Shown: in pieces, positions 45,246-56,891 of the stretch | How the letters are laid out: every line of letters begins with the position of its first letter | How positions within the stretch are numbered: position 1 is the first letter of the stretch | Assembly (NCBI GenBank): GCA_019358875.1 | Contig: JAHHIF010000018.1 | Location: 1 to 64,000 of the forward strand | DNA: 64,000 nt | Reading direction: 5' to 3' | DNA from: Symplocastrum torsivum CPER-KK1 | Lineage (GTDB): Bacteria > Cyanobacteriota > Cyanobacteriia > Cyanobacteriales > Coleofasciculaceae | Program-made: the position numbers and the translations under genes | Notes under the pieces: model-generated | What the model was told of the DNA's origin: nothing | Databases searched by the model: none | The model's input: the letters and a program-made list of their open reading frames with translations, nothing else

Positions 45246-46760
45246 ATGAGTTTCAATGATGAGTTTGAGCTGCTTCTACGTGCCCGCTATCCGTTGATTT
45301 ACATCCCGACTCCGGAAGAGGAGCGAGTGGAAACGGCGATCGCACAATCGGCAAAACGCCTAGGCGATCGCGCTGTCTATATTTGGGATTTTGTTGATGG
45401 CTATCAGGGCAACCCCAATGACATGGGTTTTGCTCGTCGTAATCCCTTGCAAGCCTTAGAATTTGTAGAAAAACTACCAGAAAGTGCAGCGGCAATCCTT
45501 ATATTAAGAGATTTCCATCGCTTTTTAGAAGATATCTCCGTTTCTCGTAAACTTAGGAATCTATCTCGCCGTCTAAAATCCCAACCTAAGAATATTGTGA
45601 TTGTGACACCGCAAGTCGCTGTTCCCCCAGACTTGACGGAAGTGCTAACGGTTCTGGAATTTCCCTTACCCGATGCCTCGGAAATTAAAGCGGAGGTGGG
45701 ACGCTTACTCGCGGCTACGAGTCAATCTCTGAGCGATAAAGTCTTAGATGAACTGGTGCGTTCTTGTCAAGGTCTTTCCTTAGAGCGGATTCGTCGGGTT
45801 CTCACTCGTGCGATCGCATCTCACGGAGAAATCCAACCCGAAGATGTGGAACTGGTTCTAGAAGAGAAACGCCAGTCGATTCGTCAGACACAAATTTTAG
45901 AGTTTTACCCAACTCAAGAAAAAATTTCTGACATTGGTGGCTTAGACAACCTGAAAGACTGGCTGCTGCGTCGGGGTGGGGCTTTTACAGAACGGGCGAG
46001 ACAATATGGCTTACCTCATCCTCGTGGCTTGCTACTCGTCGGAATTCAGGGAACGGGCAAATCGTTAACCGCAAAAGCGATCGCTCATCACTGGCACCTC
46101 CCACTACTTCGCCTAGATGTTGGGCGTTTGTTTGGTGGCTTAGTCGGAGAATCTGAATCTCGCACTCGGCAGATGATTCAACTAGCCGAAGCCCTCGCCC
46201 CCTGCATTCTCTGGATTGATGAAATTGACAAAGCCTTCTCTGGACTGGATTCTAAAGGAGACGCTGGAACGACGAGTCGTGTCTTTGGCACCTTCATTAG
46301 CTGGCTAGCAGAGAAGAAATCTCCAGTATTTGTTGTCGCCACTGCCAACAACATCCAAGCTTTACCCCCAGAAATGTTGCGTAAAGGGCGGTTTGACGAA
46401 ATCTTCTTTGTCGGGTTACCTAGTCAGGAAGAACGTCAGGCAATTTTCGAGTTACATTTATCTCGACTGCGACCTCATAACTTAAAAAGTTATGATCTAG
46501 ACCGATTAGCCTACGAGACACCGGACTTTTCAGGTGCAGAAATTGAGCAAACTCTGATTGAAGCCATGCATATTGGGTTCAGCCAGAACCGAGACTTCAC
46601 CACTGATGATATATTGGAAGCCGCGAGTCAAATCATCCCCCTAGCTCGAACAGCGCAAGAGCAAATCCAGTTCCTCCAAGACTGGGCAGCCGCCGGAAAA
46701 GCCCGCTTAGCGTCTAGAGATAGCCGTCTGAGCAGTCGCATTCAGCGTCAACTTCAATAA
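45246..46760 (+). CDS. ycf46: Ycf46-like AAA ATPase
   Basis: The 504-residue protein starts MSFNDEFELLLRARYPLI, typical of Ycf46 homologues encoded in cyanobacteria and red-algal plastids. An N-terminal region of about 200 residues precedes the AAA module. Walker A is GIQGTGKS near residue 264, Walker B is CILWIDEIDK near 319, and the arginine-finger region is LRKGRFDEI near 378. In Synechocystis its homologue has been linked to carbon-limitation responses. A 21-bp palindrome lies upstream. Confidence 0.93.
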   Translation: MSFNDEFELLLRARYPLIYIPTPEEERVETAIAQSAKRLGDRAVYIWDFVDGYQGNPNDMGFARRNPLQALEFVEKLPESAAAILILRDFHRFLEDISVSRKLRNLSRRLKSQPKNIVIVTPQVAVPPDLTEVLTVLEFPLPDASEIKAEVGRLLAATSQSLSDKVLDELVRSCQGLSLERIRRVLTRAIASHGEIQPEDVELVLEEKRQSIRQTQILEFYPTQEKISDIGGLDNLKDWLLRRGGAFTERARQYGLPHPRGLLLVGIQGTGKSLTAKAIAHHWHLPLLRLDVGRLFGGLVGESESRTRQMIQLAEALAPCILWIDEIDKAFSGLDSKGDAGTTSRVFGTFISWLAEKKSPVFVVATANNIQALPPEMLRKGRFDEIFFVGLPSQEERQAIFELHLSRLRPHNLKSYDLDRLAYETPDFSGAEIEQTLIEAMHIGFSQNRDFTTDDILEAASQIIPLARTAQEQIQFLQDWAAAGKARLASRDSRLSSRIQRQLQ

Positions 46761-46839
46761 TTTCTTGTTGGTTGTTTGTTATGGGTATCAATCAAGCAAC
46801 CAACACCTAATAACCCACAACTAACAACGAACAACTCCT

Positions 46840-47304
46840 ATGAGTTTTTCAGGTATAGCTAAATTTGTCATTGGTTTTATTGTCGGTATCCTCCTCTTGG
46901 CGGGTAGCAGTGCCGCTACTGCCTATTACTTCTTTACTAAACTTGCCGCTCCCCCTCCTAAACCAATCTTTGCGGAGGAGCAACCGAAGGCTTCACCCGT
47001 TGCCAAGAAAACTAGTGCGCCCTCAACCTCCAATCAACCCAGTAAGCAACCCACCCCTAGTGCCTCACCCTCACCAACAGAGGAACTACCACCAGGCGCT
47101 TACAAGGCTCGTGTTACCTGGGAAGAAGGCTTAAGCCTCCGTGATGGGCCAGGAGCAGAGGCAAACCGTATTGGTGGGGTTGCTTTTAATCAAGAAGTCA
47201 TCGTTCTTAAAGAGAGCAATGATCAAAGATGGCAGCAGGTACGATTAGCCGAAGGGACACAAGAAGGCTGGATTAAGTCAGGTAACATTCAACGAGTCAA
47301 TTAA
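46840..47304 (+). CDS. SH3-domain membrane-anchored protein
   Basis: The 154-residue protein has one N-terminal membrane span (FVIGFIVGILLLAGSSAATAY), given here in part as FVIGFIVGILLLAGSS. A Pro/Ser-rich linker at about 35-85 and a bacterial SH3 domain at about 90-154 follow (LSLRDGPGAEANRIGGV, EGWIKSGNIQRVN). Such domains bind peptidoglycan peptides or other envelope ligands. It lies 79 bp after ycf46 on the same strand and may be co-transcribed. Confidence 0.85.
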   Translation: MSFSGIAKFVIGFIVGILLLAGSSAATAYYFFTKLAAPPPKPIFAEEQPKASPVAKKTSAPSTSNQPSKQPTPSASPSPTEELPPGAYKARVTWEEGLSLRDGPGAEANRIGGVAFNQEVIVLKESNDQRWQQVRLAEGTQEGWIKSGNIQRVN

Positions 47305-47749
47305 GGAAACCGTTTCGGATTGTCCTATATAGCGGTTCTCAATTACCTGGGGTACAGCGAAAAGGCTCCTCGTTTATAGCCCCAAGCGTCTTTCTGGCAT
47401 GAACCATGTAGCTTGCTTCTCACGAAGTGCGAATACCATGAAGCCAAATACTGGTACTTTACTCTCATTGAGAACTGCTATGGACTAGGGCGAGAAGTGC
47501 AAGTAGCCTAACGATTATTCCTTTATTGGTATGGGTTTGATAGATTTAGCAAATGACAACTTAGACTGGAGGCAAATTGACACGCCTCTTGTGAAAATCG
47601 TCTGTCAACTTAATTTTATTAAGAAAGGTAGCTAAATTTTAATCTTAATTGCAAAATCCCAGGTAAGTGGAAAGCTAGCTATGAAGGGATGGTAGTTTGT
47701 ATGAACTGTAACTCACAGTCTTAACAACTCTACTTACAAACTACAAAAG
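47305..47749. other. Intergenic region
   Basis: About 445 bp, AT-rich from 47590 to 47700. No gene or strong structure is seen. It should contain the promoter of the 58-residue protein. Confidence 0.35.
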
Positions 47750-47926
47750 ATGTACAACAATAATTCTGATAAAGACTGGCTAACTGCTGCTGTAACGGCT
47801 GCCTTAGGTGCTGGAATCGTTACATCTTTCGCCGTTAGCCAAGGCCAAAATCCATTTGTTGCACTAGCGATTACTGGTTTTTCTGCGCTTGTTGCTGTGT
47901 TGTTCAGTCAGACAGGATTGATTTAA
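47750..47926 (+). CDS. Small membrane protein, 58 residues
   Basis: The ATG at 47750 opens a 58-codon frame that starts MYNNNSDKDWLTAAVTAALG and ends LFSQTGLI. It has two hydrophobic stretches, one with AGIVTSFAVS and the other with ALAITGFSALVAVLF. A 10-residue polar start then two short helices is a credible small membrane protein, and the codon use looks normal. I do not recognise the family. Confidence 0.6.
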   Translation: MYNNNSDKDWLTAAVTAALGAGIVTSFAVSQGQNPFVALAITGFSALVAVLFSQTGLI

Positions 47927-47960
47927 GAGATAACTTCTCTTAACTGATAGCTGGAAAAGC

Positions 47961-48037
47961 ACTCACCTTGTTAATCGTCAATTTAGTGAAGAATAAGCAC
48001 TTTATAAATGATTAAACGCCTCAGTAACAAGGTGAGT
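47961..48037. repeat. 13-bp inverted repeat with 51-nt spacer
   Basis: ACTCACCTTGTTA (47961-47973) is exactly complementary to TAACAAGGTGAGT (48025-48037). It lies between two convergent genes. It could be a bidirectional terminator with a large loop or the ends of a 77-bp miniature element; no target duplication is seen. Confidence 0.7.
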
Positions 48038-48079
48038 TAATAAGGGCAATACTCAGACTCTAACCTATTAGCTGGTGGA

Positions 48080-48772
48080 CTAGAAACAAGCACTGAGATT
48101 GAGGTCTCCTGTAGCAGGAAACCCATTGGACATCCAGCCAACAACAGGGGACGTGAGTCTAACCCACTCGCGCCCTTCACTGTCTACTCTCGACTGTGGA
48201 GGATTATTGAGCGTGACTCGCTCTTCAAAAAATACTGTACTGAGTGGACGAGAGTAAATATCCGGTCGTTCACGGACAACCACACCCTCAAGTCCTTGAT
48301 AAGTAACTTGGCGGCAGAGGTTTGAGCCAGGAGGACGAGGACGGGTGACAACTTCTTCTGAGCGAGGAGGACGAGGACGGATGACTACTTCTTCCGGTTC
48401 TTCCGAGCAGCGCTTAAGGTCTCTTGCCTCTACAAACCCCCTAATCGGAGAACTAATGGCTATCCACCCCCCCCTACCATCTTCCTCTGCTAGGACAACT
48501 TGTTCATTGGATTCTAGCGCTCTAGTTGGACTGGCACTTGAACGCTCTCGGTAGACAAATATTGATCTAGATGCGGCGCGGCATTGCCCTACAAGCCCCT
48601 GTGCTAAGTGAAACGTCCGCTTCTGCTGAGACTGGTTTAGTTCCGCTTCAAGAATCAGGTTAGCTGAACTAGTGTTGGAGAAAACAGTAGCGATCGCTCT
48701 TATATCTCCTACAGCACTTAATGCTAAAGCTAAGAGAGCGACAGGTGTTCCCCAGTAACTCATATTTTTCAT
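48080..48772 (-). CDS. Exported protein with two SH3-like domains
   Basis: The 230-residue protein has a signal peptide (YWGTPVALLALALSAVGDIRA). Two bacterial SH3-like domains follow, at about 60-118 (SIFVYRERSSAS, IRGFVEARDLKRC) and 155-230 (GVVVRERPDIYSRPL, VVGWMSNGFP). The linker between them contains an E-E-V-V-x-R-P-R-P-P repeat. A start three codons later (MSYWG) is possible. It is probably a periplasmic or surface wall-binding protein. Confidence 0.8.
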   Translation of the reverse strand: MKNMSYWGTPVALLALALSAVGDIRAIATVFSNTSSANLILEAELNQSQQKRTFHLAQGLVGQCRAASRSIFVYRERSSASPTRALESNEQVVLAEEDGRGGWIAISSPIRGFVEARDLKRCSEEPEEVVIRPRPPRSEEVVTRPRPPGSNLCRQVTYQGLEGVVVRERPDIYSRPLSTVFFEERVTLNNPPQSRVDSEGREWVRLTSPVVGWMSNGFPATGDLNLSACF

Positions 48773-49209
48773 GCCATTAACCCCTCACTCACTTTGTCAG
48801 TCTCTTAGTTAAATAGCAGACCTATAAAGACTTGTGCAAATCATAAGGTTTATTGAATCACATCTTACAATCTGACTACTGGCTCACTCGTTGAAAGGTC
48901 AGCATTTTCTACCAAGGCTTAACAGAGTTAATGCTTCCGATGCGTCTAATCCTTCAAATAAGTAACTAGTCGTAGGGCGATTTCTAGAAAAATCAAGAGC
49001 TTGGATAGTCAGCCAGAATTCCTCTAAACCAATAAACAACGCAGCGATTTCAATTTGACTCTAAATTTTTAGTTAGAAGCACTACTCCTAGAGAAGTTAG
49101 TACACACTAGCTTTATCGAAACTAAACTTGAGCATAACTATCGGTAAATAAATTAGCAAAATCGTCGTTTCAATTGATAAACTAGCGAGATAAATTTCCT
49201 AGAAATGAT
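48773..49209. other. Intergenic region, divergent promoters
   Basis: About 440 bp between the SH3 protein and the first peptidoglycan-binding protein, which are divergent. AT-rich toward 49130-49200. No gene or RNA is recognised. Confidence 0.35.
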
Positions 49210-50148
49210 ATGGAAACTATTGCCTATCTTCATCTTGCACTAACCCACGAAGAACCTACTGACATCACTCAGAATTTAACCCTAGAGAATTTAAAGCTTC
49301 TAGAGTGGCTCAAGCAGCAAAAGCTAGCCACACACACTCGGATTTATTTGCTATCCCTGGTTGTTAGCCTGAGCATTTTGGGGATAGCAGGTGAGGCATT
49401 GGCTCAACGAGTACTTAGACAAGGCTCACGTGGTTCGGATGTAGAGTTAGTTCAAGAGCGTTTACAAGAGCTGGGATACCTTTACCAATCTCCTGATGGT
49501 GTGTTTGGTCCCGCAACTAGGAATGCACTTATCCGATTTCAGCAAGCTTATGAACTGACTCCTGATGGCGTTGTAGGCTCGGAGACGGAAGCAGCACTAT
49601 TTGACCAAGTAGGGCAGCGTCCATACAATACATTTAATACCCCGCCCCTTCCAACTCTCTATCCCCCTTCTGTGTCCAGCTATGAGGAACGCTCAGTTCC
49701 CAGCCGTTCTGGTCGCTTGACAGATATAACTCTATTGCAACGAGGGGATAGTGGACCAGAAGTCCGACGACTCCAGGAAAGGTTGAGACGTGAAGGGTAT
49801 AATCCTGGTGCAATTGATGGCATATTTGGAAGAGATACTGAGAGAGCTGTTCTGCGGTTTCAGAGAGCTAATGGTTTAGAGGCTGATGGCGTGGCTGGTC
49901 GAGAAACGCTCACAGCCTTGGGAATCGGTTCTGGTTCTCCAAGAAATTCCTATGTGGTAGTCGTACCAATTCGCGGTGACGATACACTTTCTGAGGTGCG
50001 ACGGTACATATCTAGTGCTACACGGAGAAACTCAAAACGTGGTGAGTATGTTAATGCTAGGGCGTTTAATAACCGAAACGAGGCTGAAAGCCTGTCTTAT
50101 CAGTTGCGATCGCGTGGATTTGATGCACGGGTGGTGTATCGCCCATAG
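49210..50148 (+). CDS. Peptidoglycan-binding protein with SPOR-like C-terminus
   Basis: The 312-residue protein starts METIAYLHLALTHEEPTD, then has one hydrophobic segment near 46-66 (LLSLVVSLSILGIAGEALA). Two PG_binding_1 repeats follow at about 72-135 (GSRGSDVELVQERLQELGY, ATRNALIRFQQAY) and 175-240 (GPEVRRLQERLRREGY, RAVLRFQRANGLEADGVAG). A C-terminal SPOR-like segment (ARAFNNRNEAESLSYQLRSRGF) ends it. It anchors to the wall outside the membrane. The next gene is a paralogue with the same N-terminal signature. Confidence 0.85.
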   Translation: METIAYLHLALTHEEPTDITQNLTLENLKLLEWLKQQKLATHTRIYLLSLVVSLSILGIAGEALAQRVLRQGSRGSDVELVQERLQELGYLYQSPDGVFGPATRNALIRFQQAYELTPDGVVGSETEAALFDQVGQRPYNTFNTPPLPTLYPPSVSSYEERSVPSRSGRLTDITLLQRGDSGPEVRRLQERLRREGYNPGAIDGIFGRDTERAVLRFQRANGLEADGVAGRETLTALGIGSGSPRNSYVVVVPIRGDDTLSEVRRYISSATRRNSKRGEYVNARAFNNRNEAESLSYQLRSRGFDARVVYRP

Positions 50149-50227
50149 TTGATGTATCCCAGGTATCTTAAATAGTGAAATCTCCAGCTAAACTGGTGCT
50201 TTGCTTTGTGATGCTTCTGGTAGAACA

Positions 50228-51067
50228 ATGGAAACTCTTGCTTATCTTCACCTTGCCTTAGCCAACGAAACCCCAACTGATAACGATTACATTGCTTCGA
50301 TTTCGACGTGGGAGGGTATAAATCTGTTTGAAATGCTCAAGCCGCAGAAGCTTTCAACACGAGCCACCTACAGTTTGCTCTCCTTCACCATTGCACTAGG
50401 GATTTTAGGAACGGCAACTCAGACATTAGCCTTGGTACAAGAAGGCTCACGCGGTTCACAAGTAACAGCCATCCAGCAGCGTTTACAGCAACTGGGTTAC
50501 TTCAAGGCAAATGTTACTGGCTATTTTGGCTCCCAAACGAAAGAAGCGGTCATCCGATTTCAGCAAGCTAAAGGACTGACACCGGATGGTGTAGTGGGTA
50601 CAACTACAGAAACGGCTTTGCGTGGACAACCTGCCCCTCGCCCACAGCCTGTAAGAGTGCCTTTTAACGGTGTTTTGCGATTAGGCGATCGCGGCGACAA
50701 AGTTAGTCTTCTTCAAGAGAGTTTAGCAGCAGCCGGTTACTGTAGTGGGACTAGAGGTGTCTTCGATTCACAGACTCAAGCGGTTGTTCGGCAATTCCAG
50801 CAAGCCAGAGGACTAAGGCCTGATGGCGTTGTCGGTCCACAAACTAGAGCCGCCTTGCCTGCAATTGGTGGATCAGAGTCAACACCTACATCAGTAAGTG
50901 TGACTAGTCAGTTTGATACACGATCTTTGCAAAGGCGTTTGCAAGCCCAAGGATTCTATCGCGGCGTAATTGATGGAATTTGGGGACCACAAACTCAAGC
51001 CGCAGTGGAAGCCGCTCAACGCGCCTATCGCGTTAGTACCAGTGATATAAGAACCGGACGCTTTTAA
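50228..51067 (+). CDS. Peptidoglycan-binding protein, three repeats
   Basis: From the ATG at 50228 (METLAYLHLALANETPTD) the product has 279 residues; the frame is open to 50201 but the paralogue supports the later start. A membrane segment near 60-80 (LLSFTIALGILGTATQTLA) is followed by PG_binding_1 repeats at about 85-145, 160-225 and 235-275 (VTAIQQRLQQLGYF, KVSLLQESLAAAGYC, TRSLQRRLQAQGFY has a variant start). It has no catalytic domain. It lies 79 bp after its paralogue, a likely tandem duplication with later divergence. Confidence 0.85.
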   Translation: METLAYLHLALANETPTDNDYIASISTWEGINLFEMLKPQKLSTRATYSLLSFTIALGILGTATQTLALVQEGSRGSQVTAIQQRLQQLGYFKANVTGYFGSQTKEAVIRFQQAKGLTPDGVVGTTTETALRGQPAPRPQPVRVPFNGVLRLGDRGDKVSLLQESLAAAGYCSGTRGVFDSQTQAVVRQFQQARGLRPDGVVGPQTRAALPAIGGSESTPTSVSVTSQFDTRSLQRRLQAQGFYRGVIDGIWGPQTQAAVEAAQRAYRVSTSDIRTGRF

Positions 51068-51117
51068 GTCGTTATCCTAAACACCAGCACTGCATCTACT
51101 CAGCAGAGTACTAATTT

Positions 51118-52281
51118 CTACAACCGTTTCACCAAGCTAGCATCGATATCTTGTAGCGTGGCACAGCCGCTCAACGCCATTGCTAAATTTAACTCGTCCC
51201 GCAACAGTTCCAGTACATGATGCACCCCAGCTTCTCCACCAACAGCTAGCCCCCATAACACGGGACGCCCTAACAACACAGCTTTAGCGCCTAATGACAA
51301 TGCTTTCAGTACATCTGTGCCGCGTCGGATGCCACCATCCACGAGAACTTCTGCTTTGTCTCCTACTGCTGCAACCACCTCCGGGAGAGCATCAATAGTT
51401 GCGATCGCACCATCTAATTGCCTGCCCCCATGATTTGACACAATCACTGCCTTTGCTCCATGTTCTACTGCCCGCAGAGCATCGTCCCCTCGCAAAATTC
51501 CTTTCACAACGACTGGCATTGTCGTTATTGATTGCAACCATTCCAAATCCTGCCAGGTTAGGCTTTGGTCAAGCTGCTGCGTAAAATAGGTAAGCAACCT
51601 CGAATCTTCTACTGTTGCAGGAATTTCCCTACCCTTCATCGTCACGAGATTTGCCATTTGCATTCCTGACGGCAGTGTAAAAGGATTACGCCGACTTTTT
51701 TCCCTAGAGCCAGCCAGTTGTGCATCCACAGTCAAACATAAAGCACTAAAACCCGCCGCCTCAGCCCGTTCGACCAAGGCACGAGTAAGGGCGCGATCAT
51801 GATGAATGTATAGCTGGAACCATTGAGGTGTGGACATTGGCACACTTGCCACCTCCTCCAAACTTTTGGTAGACATTGTACTCAATACCATTGCCACACC
51901 CATCTCAGCCGCTGCCCTACGTGTTGCCATTTCTCCTTCTGGATGTGCTAGACATTGGAAAGCTGTTGGAGCAATCAAAATCGGCATTCGGACAGCTTGT
52001 CCTAAAATTTGAGTACTTAAATCTCGATGACTGACATCTACTAACATCCGAGGAGAGAGTTTGAAGCGCTCAAAAGCTTCCCGATTATCCCGCAACGTTA
52101 CCTCATCCCAAGCGCCACCTGTGTAATAACCCAGTGCCATCTCGGATAAATACTGACTCGCTAATGATTCGTACTCAAAAAGGTTAATCGGTCTTTCTGA
52201 AGAATTGATTATCGGTTTTGCTTGCACCGAATGAGCCGACTGTGCCTTCTCCAAGCAAACCTTTAGCTCTTTAACTAGCAC
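51118..52281 (-). CDS. FMN-dependent alpha-hydroxy-acid oxidase, in frame with upstream NRPS-like gene
   Basis: The 387-residue frame encodes a lactate/glycolate oxidase-type enzyme. It contains PTAFQCLAHPEGE, the catalytic His in VIVSNHGGRQLDG, and the FMN phosphate site VDGGIRRGTDVLKALSLGA followed by LLGRPVLWGL. The family oxidises alpha-hydroxy acids to alpha-keto acids. The first 30 residues (LVKELKVCLEKAQ onward) are not oxidase sequence; they look like the C-terminal helix of a thioesterase. The frame is continuous with the upstream NRPS-like gene except for one TGA, so this is most likely the C-terminal domain of a fusion. Separate expression would need the GTG at 52281. Confidence 0.9.
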   Translation of the reverse strand: MLVKELKVCLEKAQSAHSVQAKPIINSSERPINLFEYESLASQYLSEMALGYYTGGAWDEVTLRDNREAFERFKLSPRMLVDVSHRDLSTQILGQAVRMPILIAPTAFQCLAHPEGEMATRRAAAEMGVAMVLSTMSTKSLEEVASVPMSTPQWFQLYIHHDRALTRALVERAEAAGFSALCLTVDAQLAGSREKSRRNPFTLPSGMQMANLVTMKGREIPATVEDSRLLTYFTQQLDQSLTWQDLEWLQSITTMPVVVKGILRGDDALRAVEHGAKAVIVSNHGGRQLDGAIATIDALPEVVAAVGDKAEVLVDGGIRRGTDVLKALSLGAKAVLLGRPVLWGLAVGGEAGVHHVLELLRDELNLAMALSGCATLQDIDASLVKRL

Positions 52282-52362
52282 CTGTACATGAGGTTCATCG
52301 AGTACGGTAAAGTGAGTACCGGGTACATCATAGACCTCCAGACCTTGCTCAAACCGATCACC

Positions 52363-52365
<3 letters not shown>
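52282..52365 (-). other. In-frame TGA and thioesterase tail between NRPS-like and oxidase frames
   Basis: The TGA at 52365-52363 is codon 866 of the NRPS-like frame. The next 27 codons, still in frame, read GDRFEQGLEVYDVPGTHFTV then LDEPHVQ, which is the end of a thioesterase domain with its catalytic His at codon 883. The expected residue at the stop is Trp (TGG), as in related LGWG segments, so a single G-to-A change explains it. The open frame then continues into the oxidase. Confidence 0.88.
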
Positions 52366-54960
<2,595 letters not shown>

Positions 54961-55127
54961 CCTATGAAACTCAAGAGCAAATCAACAAACTTATTTGGTT
55001 TACTCAATAGCAGGTGATTAAATGTAAATTTACTATAAATCTCCTTATAGCAAAAAAACTTTCACTAGACTTTATCAGAAGATAATGTTCTTTTATTTAA
55101 ATTGAAGTTTGTGTCTAATTTTAGAGT

Positions 55128-55164
55128 TTTAGCCTGAAGTTCTCTTTTAGAACTTCAGGCTAAA
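55128..55164. terminator. Perfect 16-bp hairpin downstream of sigC
   Basis: TTTAGCCTGAAGTTCT (55128-55143) pairs exactly with 55149-55164 around the loop CTTTT. It lies 35 bp past the sigC stop and 168 bp before the NRPS-like start. There is no clear T-tract, so it is a probable terminator or 3'-end stabiliser. Confidence 0.6.
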
Positions 55165-55198
55165 CTTACGAGTGAGTTTCACCTACCTCAATAGTCTC

Positions 55199-56449
55199 TT
55201 AGCTAAGAGCTTCCAGATAATCTCTCACACGGTTACGACGCTTTGGTTGGCGCAATTTTTGTAAGGCTTTCGCTTCAATTTGACGCACTCGCTCACGAGA
55301 TAACTCTAGAGCACGACCAATTTCTGCTAAGGAATAAGGATGACCATCTCCTAGACCAAACCGCATCCGAATGACATCTCGTTCACGGCTAGTAAGGTCT
55401 GCTAGAAGTTGCTGCAAATCGCGTTGTAGCGCTTCTCGCATCAAGACTTCTTCGGGAGAAGTCTCCTCGGTTTCGAGCAAGTCACCTAACTCCGTGTCTT
55501 TTTCCTTGCCTACTTTAATTTCCAAAGAAACAGAGCGAGGCACACGGAGTAAAACTTCCCGAACCTGAGGAGGTGTCATTTCTAGCTCAACGGCAATATC
55601 CTCAATCGTTGCTGTGCGACCTCTTTCTTGGGAGATTTTGCGCTGAGCTTTTTTGATTTTGTTGAGTTTTTCGGTGATGTGAACAGGGAGACGGATAGTA
55701 CGGCTTTGAGTTGCGATCGCTCTGGTGATGCCCTGACGAATCCACCAGTAGGCGTAGGTGCTGAATCGGTACCCCTTCGTGGGGTCAAACTTCTCGACTG
55801 CCCGCTCTAATCCAAGTGTTCCTTCCTGAATTAGATCTAGCAGTTCCAATCCACGATTTTGATACTTTTTCGCCACCGACACCACAAGGCGCAGGTTAGC
55901 TTTGATCATGTGTTCTTTGGCTCGGACACCCTGAGCTTGAATGTTATCTAGCTCTTTGACTGTCAAGCCAGCTAACTCTGCCCAACGCCGTTTTCCAGCC
56001 GCCAAGCTCGGCTTCAAGTCCGAAACTTCCACCCCAGCGACAGCAGCCCAACGCTCCCAAGAGGGACGGTGACCTAACTGGGATACTAAACGGTCATGAG
56101 CATCAATTAGATGGGCAAAGCGCTGAATCAGTTCATCCGCCTGCGTCGCAAACTCAGCCCGTAAGTCCAACAGCCGCATATATCGCTGAACTTTTTGGGC
56201 TTCCGATACTTCCTCATCTCGCCTTAATAAACGAACCCGACCAATTTCCTGAAGGTATAACCGAACGAGGTCAGTAGGGCGGCGGCTGGTACTCTTGGTA
56301 AAGTTAGTAGCGTCTGTACTCTCACTCTCCGTATCAACCAAATCAACTACCGATGGTTCCACATCTTCACTTGTACCGTTAAGCTCAAAGCCAAAGGCAG
56401 GTAGCTCGTGGTCGAATTCTGTGTCGGCATAGAAAGGAGTGGCTGGCAT
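55199..56449 (-). CDS. sigC: Group 2 RNA polymerase sigma factor SigC
   Basis: The 416-residue sigma-70 factor lacks region 1.1. Region 1.2 reads DLVRLYLQEIGRVRLL near residue 61. Regions 2.1-2.4 run from HMIKANLRLVVSVAKKYQNR to YAYWWIRQGITRAIATQSR, region 3 follows, and region 4.2 contains YSLAEIGRALELSRERVRQIE. The N-terminus MPATPFYADTEF matches cyanobacterial SigC proteins, which respond to nutrient and carbon status. The other sigma groups lack this start. It is monocistronic with a hairpin downstream. Confidence 0.9.
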   Translation of the reverse strand: MPATPFYADTEFDHELPAFGFELNGTSEDVEPSVVDLVDTESESTDATNFTKSTSRRPTDLVRLYLQEIGRVRLLRRDEEVSEAQKVQRYMRLLDLRAEFATQADELIQRFAHLIDAHDRLVSQLGHRPSWERWAAVAGVEVSDLKPSLAAGKRRWAELAGLTVKELDNIQAQGVRAKEHMIKANLRLVVSVAKKYQNRGLELLDLIQEGTLGLERAVEKFDPTKGYRFSTYAYWWIRQGITRAIATQSRTIRLPVHITEKLNKIKKAQRKISQERGRTATIEDIAVELEMTPPQVREVLLRVPRSVSLEIKVGKEKDTELGDLLETEETSPEEVLMREALQRDLQQLLADLTSRERDVIRMRFGLGDGHPYSLAEIGRALELSRERVRQIEAKALQKLRQPKRRNRVRDYLEALS

Positions 56450-56891
56450 AATGATCTCTTAATTACGACTGGTGACCACACTTGATGCTCGTGCGTCACA
56501 CCTTATTACTAGAGTTCCCACCCTTGATGACCGAAGAACAACGCTTATCTTTTTTTTTACTGGAACGTACTAGCTGTCTCACTAGGTGAGTGTTACCAGT
56601 AATTAGGATTGATGAGTCGCTTTAGTGTCAAATACTAGATGAATTTCAGCAAGCAGCTTAAATCCATCTTTAGTAAGATGACTATTCGTCTCTCTTTAGT
56701 AACTAGTATAAGCGGAACACTAACTAAAGATAGTGACTTCGGTCAAATGGATATGTTAATCTACATCACCTCTTAGGTAGATTCCTGAAGAATTATCCAG
56801 ATTTAGAAAAAAAGTTTTAAGAAAAAGTTCCTTTTTTTCCGGAGCCTGAGTTAGGTTAGTAAGATTTGACATCAACTAACTTAACTTGTGG
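56450..56891. other. Intergenic region upstream of sigC
   Basis: About 440 bp between sigC and gpsA. It contains AT-rich and T-rich stretches near 56545 and 56810-56835. No RNA gene is recognised. It should hold the sigC promoter. Confidence 0.35.

Noticed and set aside
46761..46839. Inverted repeat of GTTGGTTGTTTGTT-like sequence between ycf46 and the SH3 gene
   Set aside because: Arms are imperfect and of simple GTT composition; not convincing as a structured element.
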